Shown: positions 1 to 6,223 of the stretch, piece after piece | How positions within the stretch are numbered: position 1 is the first letter of the stretch | How the letters are laid out: each line of letters begins with the position of its first letter | Origin: JBFISM01 sp041608535 | GTDB lineage: Bacteria > Actinomycetota > Acidimicrobiia > Spongiisociales > UBA5794 | Assembly: GCA_041608535.1 (NCBI GenBank) | Contig: JBFISM010000019.1 | Location: 1 to 35,645, forward strand | Direction of reading: 5' to 3' | Length of the DNA: 35,645 nucleotides | The notes under the pieces: model-generated | The model's input: the letters and a program-made list of their open reading frames with translations, nothing else | Database searches by the model: none | Told to the model about the DNA's origin: nothing | Position numbers and translations under genes: made by a program

Positions 1-1
1 C

Positions 2-445
2 AGCGGTCTCGAGGGTTCCGGTCCCGTCGTCCATGCGGTGGGCTTCTCGGTGGTGCGCAGCGATGCGCAGACAGGCGCCTGGGAGCAAGCGCAGGCCGTG
101 CTCGAAGCCGCCGGATTCGCAGTGCCCCGCAGCTCGACGCTTGCGCTCGATCCGGAGCTCTTCCACGCGCTCGTGAGAGACGGGGAGCTGATCCTGGTGG
201 CCGACGACCTCGCCTACCTTCCCGATCAGGTCGAGAGGATCATCGCAGCGCTTGATGGTCTCGACGATGAGTTCACGGTCGCCGAGTTTCGTGACGCCCT
301 CGGGGTGAGTCGCCGGCACGCCGTCCCCCTCCTCGAGTGGCTCGACAAGCAGGGAGTGACGATGCGTCGAGGCGACGTGCGGGTACGTCGGGATCCGCAG
401 CGGACCCCACCTGGTGGGGAACCCTCAGCCGAGCCGGCGCGCTGA
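2..445 (+). CDS. selB: Selenocysteine-specific elongation factor SelB, C-terminal part (5' truncated by window edge)
   Basis: SelB delivers Sec-tRNA(Sec) to the ribosome at UGA codons followed by a SECIS hairpin. Its C-terminal winged-helix repeats bind that hairpin. Only the last 147 residues are visible, in a frame open from base 2 to the TGA at 443-445. The tail reads as the last winged-helix domain: FTVAEFRDALGVSRRHAVPL, then a segment ending in LLEWLDKQGVTMRRGDVRV, close to the family pattern of a (T/S)RKxAxPLLExLDxxGxTxRxGDxRx ending. The last ~18 residues are a proline- and glutamate-rich tail. The gene is followed at once by a hairpin terminator shared with convergent whiB. Its presence implies the organism makes selenoproteins, but none was recognised in this window. 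The GTG at 38 is not the true start, because the reading frame continues upstream. Confidence 0.85.
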   Translation, partial: SGLEGSGPVVHAVGFSVVRSDAQTGAWEQAQAVLEAAGFAVPRSSTLALDPELFHALVRDGELILVADDLAYLPDQVERIIAALDGLDDEFTVAEFRDALGVSRRHAVPLLEWLDKQGVTMRRGDVRVRRDPQRTPPGGEPSAEPAR

Positions 446-452
446 CACTTGC

Positions 453-472
453 AAGCGGCGGCCCCGCCGCTT
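453..472. terminator. Bidirectional hairpin terminator between selB and whiB
   Basis: Perfect GC-rich inverted repeat AAGCGGCGG / CCGCCGCTT with a two-base spacer, followed by TTT on the plus strand. It lies between the convergent stop codons of selB (445) and whiB (473), so it can serve both. Confidence 0.65.
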
Positions 473-730
473 TCAGACCGCCGCGCTGACGAGGAGGTGG
501 CGCCGCTCTGCTTCCGTGTAGCCGCCCCAGATGCCATATGGCTCGCGAATCGTGTTGGCATACTCCAGACAGGGCTGCCGAACCGGGCACATCTGGCAGA
601 TCGACTTCGCCCGCAGCTCCCGGCGCTCTCGCTCGTCCTTGCGCTCTTGCGTGTTTGGTGGAAAGAAGAGGTGCGAATGATTTCCCCGGCACAGCGCGAT
701 CGGCTGCCACGAACGATCAAGCGTCGTCAA
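473..730 (-). CDS. WhiB-family iron-sulfur transcriptional regulator
   Basis: WhiB proteins are actinobacterial [4Fe-4S] regulators that bind the primary sigma factor and DNA. The chosen TTG start at 730 gives an 85-aa protein, the usual size for the family. It is preceded by the strong Shine-Dalgarno stretch GGGGAGGAG with 7 nt spacing. The frame runs further upstream, but the extension has no family similarity. The four cluster cysteines are at residues 14, 45, 48 and 54 (C-x30-C-x2-C-x5-C), followed by the diagnostic G-I-W-G-G turn at 66-70 and a basic C-terminal segment (EAERRHLL). Which WhiB subclass it belongs to cannot be told by eye. The 202 bp between it and the NfeD gene on the same strand suggests its own promoter. 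That gap holds an inverted repeat that may be regulatory. Confidence 0.9.
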   Translation of the reverse strand: MTTLDRSWQPIALCRGNHSHLFFPPNTQERKDERERRELRAKSICQMCPVRQPCLEYANTIREPYGIWGGYTEAERRHLLVSAAV

Positions 731-829
731 CGTAGGACTCCTCCCCAGGACCCGACTCCAACTGGCCGGGAACCTAATGACTTCAGTTGCACCCGGCAAG
801 GAAAAAACAGGAAAATGGTGCTTGCTATC

Positions 830-855
830 CGCGAAAGGTAGGCGTTTTTTTCGCG
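830..855. promoter_or_regulatory. Inverted repeat upstream of whiB
   Basis: CGCGAAA and TTTCGCG are separated by 12 nt that include a T7 run (plus-strand sense). It sits about 100 bp upstream of the whiB start. It could be an operator or part of the whiB promoter, or a weak hairpin downstream of the NfeD gene; the sequence alone does not decide. Confidence 0.25.
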
Positions 856-914
856 TTCTCGCAAAACCGCCGGATCCTGGCTCCATCGTCGTCGCCCCGG
901 CCCGGTTCCACCTC

Positions 915-936
915 TGATTCCTATCGTGATTCCTAT
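915..936. repeat. Perfect 10-bp direct repeat with 2-bp spacer
   Basis: TGATTCCTAT occurs at 915-924 and again at 927-936, a 12-bp period. The second copy overlaps the NfeD stop codon. No function is known; a tandem protein-binding site or simple sequence slippage are both possible. Confidence 0.5.
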
Positions 937-2237
937 GGGGCGACATCCGCAGGTTCGTCCACCGGACCGACCTCCAGCATGATCCCGCTGACTGCGAGCA
1001 CCCTCACCCGATCTCCCGGACGCAACCCGGCGGCTCGATGACTGCGAGCCTGCCAGCGCGCCCCGTCGACGTCCACGATGCCCATTGGTTCGAAGCTCGT
1101 CTCGGCGATACCCGTCCGACCAACGAGATGCTCTCTGCCAATGGTGATCGTGGAGAACCGTGACCTGGTGACGGTGGTGAGGGCGATCATGTAGAACGAA
1201 GCCACACCGATCACGGCCAGGACCACGGCCCACCAGCGTGCGGCAAACTGCGGTCCAGCGGCAACGATGTTGAGCCCGCCCCACAGCAAGAACACCGTGC
1301 CGATGACACCACGCCACGACACGGTCGTGTTCTGAAAGTCGACGGTGTACAAGAGCATGCCCAGGAGCACCACGCCGACCGCGAACCAGCTGATCGGCAG
1401 CACTGCCAGACCGAAACCCGCCAAGAAAAGGCTGAGCACGGAGACGCTCGCAGCCACACCCGCACCGGCGGCGTAGAACTCGAAGACGGCAGCGCTGATT
1501 CCGGCGGCCAGGAAGAAGAACGTCGCCTCGGGCCGCACGGCGAGTCGCAGAAAGCGATCGAACAACCCCGGCTTGCGGAACTCGACGTCGTGGGCTGCAA
1601 CGGTGATGGGGTTCCCGGAGGCGTCGGTGTCGGATCGCACCGTGGTGAGTACCGACATGGCGCCATTACGTTCATAGCGCAAGCCATCGAGAGCGGCAAT
1701 GAACTGGCCCACCGTGGGGACGACCTCGTCGATGAGGCCCGGAATCGGCTCGGCCACCTCGACCGACCCCGCGATCACCCGCTCGTCAACACCGTCGAAC
1801 AGCCCGTCCACGATGGGCCCTCCGGCGAATGGCTGACGGAGGAACCCCACTCGAGACGCCGGCGCCGCCCCTGCATAGTCGGCGCGCAGCGCCAACTCGG
1901 CGACACCGCCATACGCCTCGGCCCCTGAGGGACCCACCCAAACGGCCACGGGTACAGGGCTCTCCTCGATCGCGGCGTACAGCTCGGTGGGATCACCGCT
2001 GGCGATTCCCGGATTGTTGATCTGCAGCACGACGACGACGGCACCAGGAGCTCGCACGGCCTCGGTGAGGAAGTCGAGAGCCCGCTGCTCGAGTGGACCG
2101 CGGACATCGGCCACGACGATCGTCGCATCTGGCTGGACGGCCAGCGCCGCACCCCCGAGCTGCAGTGCCAGCCCGACCACGACGAGCACCAGTTTGACGA
2201 GGAGACGGCCGGAACGAAGCGGCCGAGAAAGCTTCAC
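933..2237 (-). CDS. NfeD-like membrane protein (ClpP-class pseudo-protease plus NfeD C-terminal domain)
   Basis: A 434-aa protein of long-form NfeD architecture. It has an N-terminal signal or anchor (about 12-34) and a crotonase/ClpP-like extracytoplasmic domain (about 38-200). About five membrane segments follow (about 229-353), then a soluble OB-like NfeD domain (about 360-425, with G-x-A-x-T and LRPGDRVRVL motifs). Long NfeD proteins pair with stomatin/flotillin partners in membrane microdomains, and their protease domain uses a Ser-Lys dyad. Here the usual nucleophile segment reads GPSGAEAYGG (102-111), with no serine at the expected place, so proteolytic activity is doubtful. No stomatin gene is adjacent. 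The GTG start at 2237 is supported by a TAACAT box 6 nt upstream, suggesting a leaderless transcript. It is divergent from the response regulator. Confidence 0.82.
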   Translation of the reverse strand: MKLSRPLRSGRLLVKLVLVVVGLALQLGGAALAVQPDATIVVADVRGPLEQRALDFLTEAVRAPGAVVVVLQINNPGIASGDPTELYAAIEESPVPVAVWVGPSGAEAYGGVAELALRADYAGAAPASRVGFLRQPFAGGPIVDGLFDGVDERVIAGSVEVAEPIPGLIDEVVPTVGQFIAALDGLRYERNGAMSVLTTVRSDTDASGNPITVAAHDVEFRKPGLFDRFLRLAVRPEATFFFLAAGISAAVFEFYAAGAGVAASVSVLSLFLAGFGLAVLPISWFAVGVVLLGMLLYTVDFQNTTVSWRGVIGTVFLLWGGLNIVAAGPQFAARWWAVVLAVIGVASFYMIALTTVTRSRFSTITIGREHLVGRTGIAETSFEPMGIVDVDGARWQARSHRAAGLRPGDRVRVLAVSGIMLEVGPVDEPADVAP

Positions 2238-2243
2238 GGGCCG

Positions 2244-2249
2244 ATGTTA
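2244..2249 (-). promoter_or_regulatory. Putative leaderless -10 box of the nfeD-like gene
   Basis: TAACAT (minus strand) ends 6 nt before the GTG start. This is the TANNNT spacing typical of actinobacterial leaderless transcripts, and the same hexamer precedes tRNA-Pro. Confidence 0.45.
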
Positions 2250-2316
2250 CGAGCCGGTCTCGACAACGCCCATTCGATGCTCTGCGCCATCCAGCGTACC
2301 CTCGCCACGGCGCAGG

Positions 2317-2322
2317 TATCCT
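2317..2322 (+). promoter_or_regulatory. Putative leaderless -10 box of the response regulator
   Basis: TATCCT lies 8 nt before the ATG at 2331. No Shine-Dalgarno sequence is present. Confidence 0.45.
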
Positions 2323-2330
2323 CCCGGCCA

Positions 2331-2813
2331 ATGACACGCATCCTCGTCGTCGCCGACGCACCGTGGGTTCGCAACGAGGTCCACGCCGCACTCACCGAAC
2401 CGGACACGACCATCGTCGACATCGACGACCCGACGCAGACCGCAGCACGGGTGCTCTCGGACGACATCGACCTGGTGATCGTCGACCTGCAGGTGGGCTC
2501 CATGGGCGGCATGGCGGTGACCCGTGCCGTACGTGATCATCTCGTTCTCGCTGGCCATGCACCGGTGCCGGTGGTGATACTGCTCGACAGATCGGCCGAT
2601 GGCTTTCTCGCCAAACGAGCTGGAGCGGCGGCCTGGGTGGTGAAGCCATTCACCTCACAGCAGCTGTCGGCGGCCATGCGCATCGCGATACCCGGTGACG
2701 ATGAGCCGGATACGGCACCAACGCCCGACCACGACGACGAGAGCGAAGCCACTTCCGCCCCCACGCTCCCCGACGCCATGGAAGCAGCCGGTGCGATCGA
2801 GGAACCGCGATGA
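2331..2813 (+). CDS. Single-domain response regulator (receiver domain)
   Basis: A 160-aa protein with a CheY-like receiver domain at residues 3-120 and an acidic, low-complexity tail. Visible receiver landmarks are Asp9 in the acidic pocket, the probable phospho-acceptor Asp52 in VIVDLQVG, and Lys105 in VVKPF. The switch Ser/Thr position appears to be Asp86 (VILLD), which is unusual. No DNA-binding or output domain follows, so it probably acts through a partner protein. No histidine kinase is adjacent. The ATG at 2331 is preferred over an in-frame GTG-type extension because the receiver fold begins right there (MTRILVV) and a TATCCT box precedes it. The next gene starts 46 bp downstream and may be co-transcribed. 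Confidence 0.85.
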   Translation: MTRILVVADAPWVRNEVHAALTEPDTTIVDIDDPTQTAARVLSDDIDLVIVDLQVGSMGGMAVTRAVRDHLVLAGHAPVPVVILLDRSADGFLAKRAGAAAWVVKPFTSQQLSAAMRIAIPGDDEPDTAPTPDHDDESEATSAPTLPDAMEAAGAIEEPR

Positions 2814-2859
2814 CGGCTGCCGGATCGGAGCCTCCGTCTAGTCACCACCAGGTGCGGCC

Positions 2860-4125
2860 GTGACCGCAGTGACGGTGGTCTACATCGCGGTGCTCGCAGC
2901 ATGCGCCCTCGCTTCTGGCTTCTTCTCCGGGTCGGAGACGGCACTCATCGGCATCGGTCGGGAGCGAGTACATCAACTCAGCGGGCAGGGTCGGCGGGGC
3001 GAGCGAGTTGCCGAGCTGGTGGCCGATCCCGATCGACTGCTCTCGACCCTGCTCGTCGCCAACAACCTCGTCAACATCCTGGGAGCTGCGGTAGCAACCA
3101 CCCTGTTCATCCAGCTCCTCGGTGAAGAATGGGGGCCGTGGGTGGCGACGGTCGCCGTGACTGCGGTCGTGCTCGTCGTGGGCGAGATCACACCGAAGAC
3201 CATCGCAGCTCGCTACCCGGATCGCTTCTCGCTTGCCGTGGCTCCCACGATCTGGAGACTCTCGATCGTGCTTCGACCGATCGCGCACTTCTTCGTATCG
3301 ATAACCAGAGCGTTGTTGCGCCTCGTCGGACTGGGGAACGACGACTCCGATTCGGGCGTGACCGAAGCGGACGTCCTGGCGCTTGCGTCGATGGGGGTGC
3401 AGCACGGCGAGATCGACGATGTGGAGAGCGAGATCCTGCATGCGCTCTTCACGCTCGCCGACCGCCCGGTGCGTGAGGTCATGACCCCGCGCATGGACAT
3501 GGCGACGTTGCGCTTCCCGGCCACGATCGCCGAGGTGCGGGAGATGGTGGCGACAACGGGGCATTCGCGGTACCCGGTGACCTCCGGCGACCCCGACGAG
3601 CTCCTCGGCGTCTTCTATGTCAAGGATCTGTTGCAACTCCCCGACTCGGCACCCGCTGATGCGGTGTCATCGCTGCTGCGCTCGCCCCAGTTCATACCCG
3701 AATCGACCTCCGTGCTCCATGTGCTCCAGGACATGCGCAAGGAGCGATTCGGCTTCGGTGTCATCGTCGACGAGCACGGCGGTGTCGAGGGCATCGTCAC
3801 GGTCAAGGATCTCGTCGCCGAGCTCGTCGGCACGCTGCGTGACGAGTACGACCCCGGTGAACCCACCGCGGTGAAGATCGACGACGCCACGTGGCTGACC
3901 GATGGCCGGCTGCCCATCGAGGATCTGGAAGAGGCGATCGACGACGAGTTGCCTGAAGGTCCCTACTCGACAACGGCAGGATTGTTCCTCGCCGTTGCCG
4001 GCCGTATCCCCCACGAAGGCGACTCGATCACCGTCGATGGCGTCACCCTCACCGTGATCGCCATGGACCGCAACCGCATCGACAAGGTGCGAGTCGACCT
4101 GATAGCCGCCCCGACCGAAGCGTGA
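2860..4125 (+). CDS. CNNM/CorC-family (hemolysin-like) transporter with CBS pair
   Basis: A 421-aa inner-membrane protein with the full family layout: a DUF21/CNNM transmembrane domain (about 1-180), two CBS domains (about 205-325) and a C-terminal CorC_HlyC domain (about 335-418). The segment FFSGSETALIGI near residue 21 is the conserved Sx(S/G)E(T/A)A element of the ion-binding helix. VVGEITPK near 115 is the second family signature, and VREVMTPRMDM opens the CBS module. Family members are linked to Mg2+/Co2+ efflux or Na+-coupled Mg2+ export; the older name hemolysin does not imply toxin activity. Start GTG at 2860, with no convincing Shine-Dalgarno. It may be expressed with the upstream response regulator (46-bp gap). 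It is followed by the tRNA-Pro promoter. Confidence 0.92.
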   Translation: MTAVTVVYIAVLAACALASGFFSGSETALIGIGRERVHQLSGQGRRGERVAELVADPDRLLSTLLVANNLVNILGAAVATTLFIQLLGEEWGPWVATVAVTAVVLVVGEITPKTIAARYPDRFSLAVAPTIWRLSIVLRPIAHFFVSITRALLRLVGLGNDDSDSGVTEADVLALASMGVQHGEIDDVESEILHALFTLADRPVREVMTPRMDMATLRFPATIAEVREMVATTGHSRYPVTSGDPDELLGVFYVKDLLQLPDSAPADAVSSLLRSPQFIPESTSVLHVLQDMRKERFGFGVIVDEHGGVEGIVTVKDLVAELVGTLRDEYDPGEPTAVKIDDATWLTDGRLPIEDLEEAIDDELPEGPYSTTAGLFLAVAGRIPHEGDSITVDGVTLTVIAMDRNRIDKVRVDLIAAPTEA

Positions 4126-4132
4126 GACGGGG

Positions 4133-4160
4133 TTCGCACAGTTCCCTGGGCAGGTAACAT
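4133..4160 (+). promoter_or_regulatory. Probable promoter of tRNA-Pro
   Basis: TTCGCA (4133-4138), a 16-bp spacer and TAACAT (4155-4160) lie just upstream. The mature tRNA begins 10 nt after the -10 box, a normal distance for a stable-RNA promoter with a short 5' leader. Confidence 0.5.
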
Positions 4161-4170
4161 CCACCGCCTG

Positions 4171-4244
4171 CGGGACGTGGCGCAGTTTGGTAGCGCGCAT
4201 CGTTCGGGACGATGAGGTCGCCGGTTCAAATCCGGCCGTCCCGA
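4171..4244 (+). tRNA. tRNA-Pro, anticodon CGG
   Basis: A complete cloverleaf can be drawn. The acceptor stem is CGGGACG (4171-4177) with CGTCCCG (4237-4243). The D arm pairs GCGC with GCGC. The anticodon stem is CATCG/CGATG with loop TTCGGGA, so the anticodon is CGG (4205-4207) and reads CCG codons. The T arm is GCCGG-TTCAAAT-CCGGC. Discriminator base A is at 4244, and CCA is not encoded. A hairpin, CCGACTC/GAGTCGG (4241-4259), overlaps the 3' acceptor strand and probably helps stop transcription. The 3' part of the gene is copied twice more downstream. Confidence 0.95.
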
Positions 4245-4584
4245 CTCACCGGGAGTCGGCTCCCCGCCACGGAACGATCCCTACCCGGGATCGTCCTCGC
4301 TACCGCGCATCCCCCTTCCTTTCCTGCACACCGGCACCCCAACGCCTCCACCAACTCCCACCACCACATCACCCCATCACCGAGGGTTCAAATCCGACCG
4401 TCCCGACTCACCGGGAGTCGGCTCCCCGCCACGGAACGATCCCTACCCGGGATCGTCCTCGCTACCGCGCATCCCCCCTTCCTTTCCTGCACACCGGCAC
4501 CCCAACGCCTCCACCAACTCCCACCACCACACCACCCCATCACCGAGGATTCAAATCCGGCCGTCCCGACTCACCGGGAGTCGG
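4223..4584 (+). repeat. Tandem array of the tRNA-Pro 3' end plus downstream hairpins (2.2 copies)
   Basis: Unit A spans 4223-4384 (162 bp), unit B 4385-4547 (163 bp) and partial unit C 4548-4584. Each unit starts inside the T arm of tRNA-Pro (G-G/A-TTCAAATCCG) and contains the 3' acceptor strand. Full units also carry the CCGACTC/GAGTCGG hairpin, a second 8-bp hairpin ACGATCCC/GGGATCGT and a pyrimidine-rich tail. Units A and B differ by about two substitutions and one extra C. Units B and C cannot form a tRNA because the 5' half is missing. No protein is encoded here. The region accounts for most of the 454-bp gap between tRNA-Pro and the next gene. Confidence 0.9.
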
Positions 4585-4587
4585 AGC

Positions 4588-4686
4588 TGGCGTCTGTCCC
4601 CCGCGGGGGGAAGGATCGGATGCCTGCACCGTGACCCAGTCATCCTTAATGCGGGAACCGTCCCCCGGCCGGGGGGACAGACACCA
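4588..4686. repeat. REPIN-like large inverted element
   Basis: The left end TGGCGTCTGTCC and right end GGACAGACACCA are inverted copies with one mismatch. Each arm has its own C5/G6-rich palindrome (4598-4610 and 4661-4676), and an inner pair AAGGAT / ATCCTT nests inside. The layout of two inverted REP units around a short centre resembles a REPIN. Related pieces occur at 18946-18970 and 28268-28286. It abuts the truncated third tRNA-repeat unit. No transposase is present in the window. Confidence 0.6.
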
Positions 4687-4698
4687 TGCGCCCGGGAG

Positions 4699-5154
4699 CT
4701 AGCGGGTGGAGGCGTTTCGCTCGATGTCGGCAGCGAGCGTCTCGAGCTCGGAGCGCAGACGGTCGGCCCACGGCTTGGCGACGAGCCAGCCGATGAGCCA
4801 GGATGCGACTCGAGTTGCCAGGTCGTCCGTTGCCATCGTGGTGCTCGTGATGACGGTGTCGTCGCGATCCTCGGCAAGTTCGATGCGGCTCTCGAACTCG
4901 ACCGGACCTCGCGTCGAGCGCGACGCAAACAGGTGCGGAGGCTCGTAGCCGACGACCTCGACCTCCACCTCGGTTGGCCGGCGCACCATCCCGGTGTAGA
5001 CCAGGAGATAGCGAGCGCCCTCGGCCACCTTGTCGCTCAGCAGCCGTGCGTCGCGCACCCCACTGACCCACTCCGCCATACGAGGAATGTCCGTCACATA
5101 GGCGAATACCTCTTCGATCGGACGAGGGATCCGAACGCTTGCTGTGGCTTTCAC
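4699..5154 (-). CDS. SRPBCC (START-like / polyketide-cyclase fold) protein
   Basis: A 151-aa soluble protein whose N-terminus (VKATASVRIPRPIEEVFAYV, then TDIPRMAEW) is typical of SRPBCC helix-grip proteins, which enclose a hydrophobic ligand cavity. A long C-terminal helix ends the domain. Ligand and role are unknown. The GTG at 5154 is chosen because GGAGG lies 4 nt upstream and the fold begins there; the open frame further upstream is unrelated. It is the last gene of the lysC-asd run, 46 bp after asd, but no functional link to lysine or threonine synthesis is evident. Confidence 0.75.
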   Translation of the reverse strand: MKATASVRIPRPIEEVFAYVTDIPRMAEWVSGVRDARLLSDKVAEGARYLLVYTGMVRRPTEVEVEVVGYEPPHLFASRSTRGPVEFESRIELAEDRDDTVITSTTMATDDLATRVASWLIGWLVAKPWADRLRSELETLAADIERNASTR

Positions 5155-5200
5155 ATGGCCTCCGTGACGTTCACGCACAGCACCTGACCGCAGTGCACCA

Positions 5201-6223
5201 TCAGACCAGCAACAGCTCCGCCAGCTGAACGGCGTTGAGTGCAGCACCCTTGCGCAGATTGTCGCCGACAGCCCACAGGCTGATGCCGCCTGGCTCCCCT
5301 ACCGTACTGCGAACTCGGCCGATCAGCACCGAATCTCTCCCCGCAGAGTCGAGAGGCGTGGGTACACGGCGGTCGTCCCACAGCTCCGCACCGGGGGCAG
5401 CGGCCAGCAGCGACTGCGCCTCGTCGAGAGTGAGCGGCGATTCGAAGAACATCGTCGCAGAGATGCCGTGACCCACCATCACCGGCACACGCACGCAGGT
5501 TGGTTCCACCAGGATCGCTGGATCGGTGAGTATCTTCTGCGTCTCGTTCACCAGCTTCCACTCTTCGTCGGTGTAGCCCTGCTCGGTGAACGAACCAGCC
5601 TGGGGCACGACATTGAACCCGATCGGTCGGGTGTACAGAGCGCTGCCCGGGTCCGACCATCCCCCGTCGACGAGCAGCTCCCGATCCTTGCCCAGAACAT
5701 CGATCTCGTGGGAGAGCACCTCGACGCCTGTCTGCCCGGATCCAGACACGGATTGGTACGACGTGGCGACCAATCGGCGAAGTGGCGTCCGCCGATGGAG
5801 CGGAGCGACAGCCATCATCAGCACCATCGTGGTGCAGTTCGGGTTGGCGACTATGCCTCGGTGATCTGCAATGGCGTCGTCGTTGACACCGGCAACGACG
5901 AGCGGCACGTCCCGTTCCATACGAAACGCCGACGAGTTGTCCACGACCACGGCGCCGGCTGCGGTAAAACGCGGGGCGTGTTCCTTGCTGCGGGCGCCGC
6001 CGGCGGAGAACAGGGCGACGTCGATGCCGGCAGGGTCGGCGATCGCAAGATCTTCGATCTCGATGTCGCCCCACGGCGTCGGCACGATGCGGCCTGCCGA
6101 TCGCGGGCTCGCCATGAGCCGCAGCCCGCCAACCGGGAAGCGACGGTGCTCCAAGATCGACAGCATGGTCTTTCCGACGGCACCGGTCGCACCGACGATC
6201 GCAACGTTGGGCTGCTCCCTCAT
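5201..6223 (-). CDS. asd: Aspartate-semialdehyde dehydrogenase
   Basis: Reduces aspartyl phosphate to aspartate-4-semialdehyde with NADPH. This is the branch-point step to lysine/diaminopimelate, threonine and methionine. The 340-aa length is normal for the family. The NADP loop GATGAVGK is at 11-18, the nucleophile Cys130 in VANPNC, Gln157 in SYQSVSG and the acid/base His252 in VMVGHG. It overlaps lysC by four bases (ATGA at 6220-6223), which implies translational coupling to the enzyme making its substrate. It is followed by the SRPBCC gene on the same strand. Confidence 0.96.
   Translation of the reverse strand: MREQPNVAIVGATGAVGKTMLSILEHRRFPVGGLRLMASPRSAGRIVPTPWGDIEIEDLAIADPAGIDVALFSAGGARSKEHAPRFTAAGAVVVDNSSAFRMERDVPLVVAGVNDDAIADHRGIVANPNCTTMVLMMAVAPLHRRTPLRRLVATSYQSVSGSGQTGVEVLSHEIDVLGKDRELLVDGGWSDPGSALYTRPIGFNVVPQAGSFTEQGYTDEEWKLVNETQKILTDPAILVEPTCVRVPVMVGHGISATMFFESPLTLDEAQSLLAAAPGAELWDDRRVPTPLDSAGRDSVLIGRVRSTVGEPGGISLWAVGDNLRKGAALNAVQLAELLLV

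Noticed and set aside
4223..4584. Tandem repeats as a CRISPR array
   Set aside because: Units are 162 bp, directly adjacent and nearly identical, without short repeats, unique spacers or cas genes.
4187..4702. Open frames of 140-171 codons through the tRNA-Pro repeat array
   Set aside because: They are internally repeated only because the DNA is repeated, cover tRNA and hairpin sequence, and have no family similarity.
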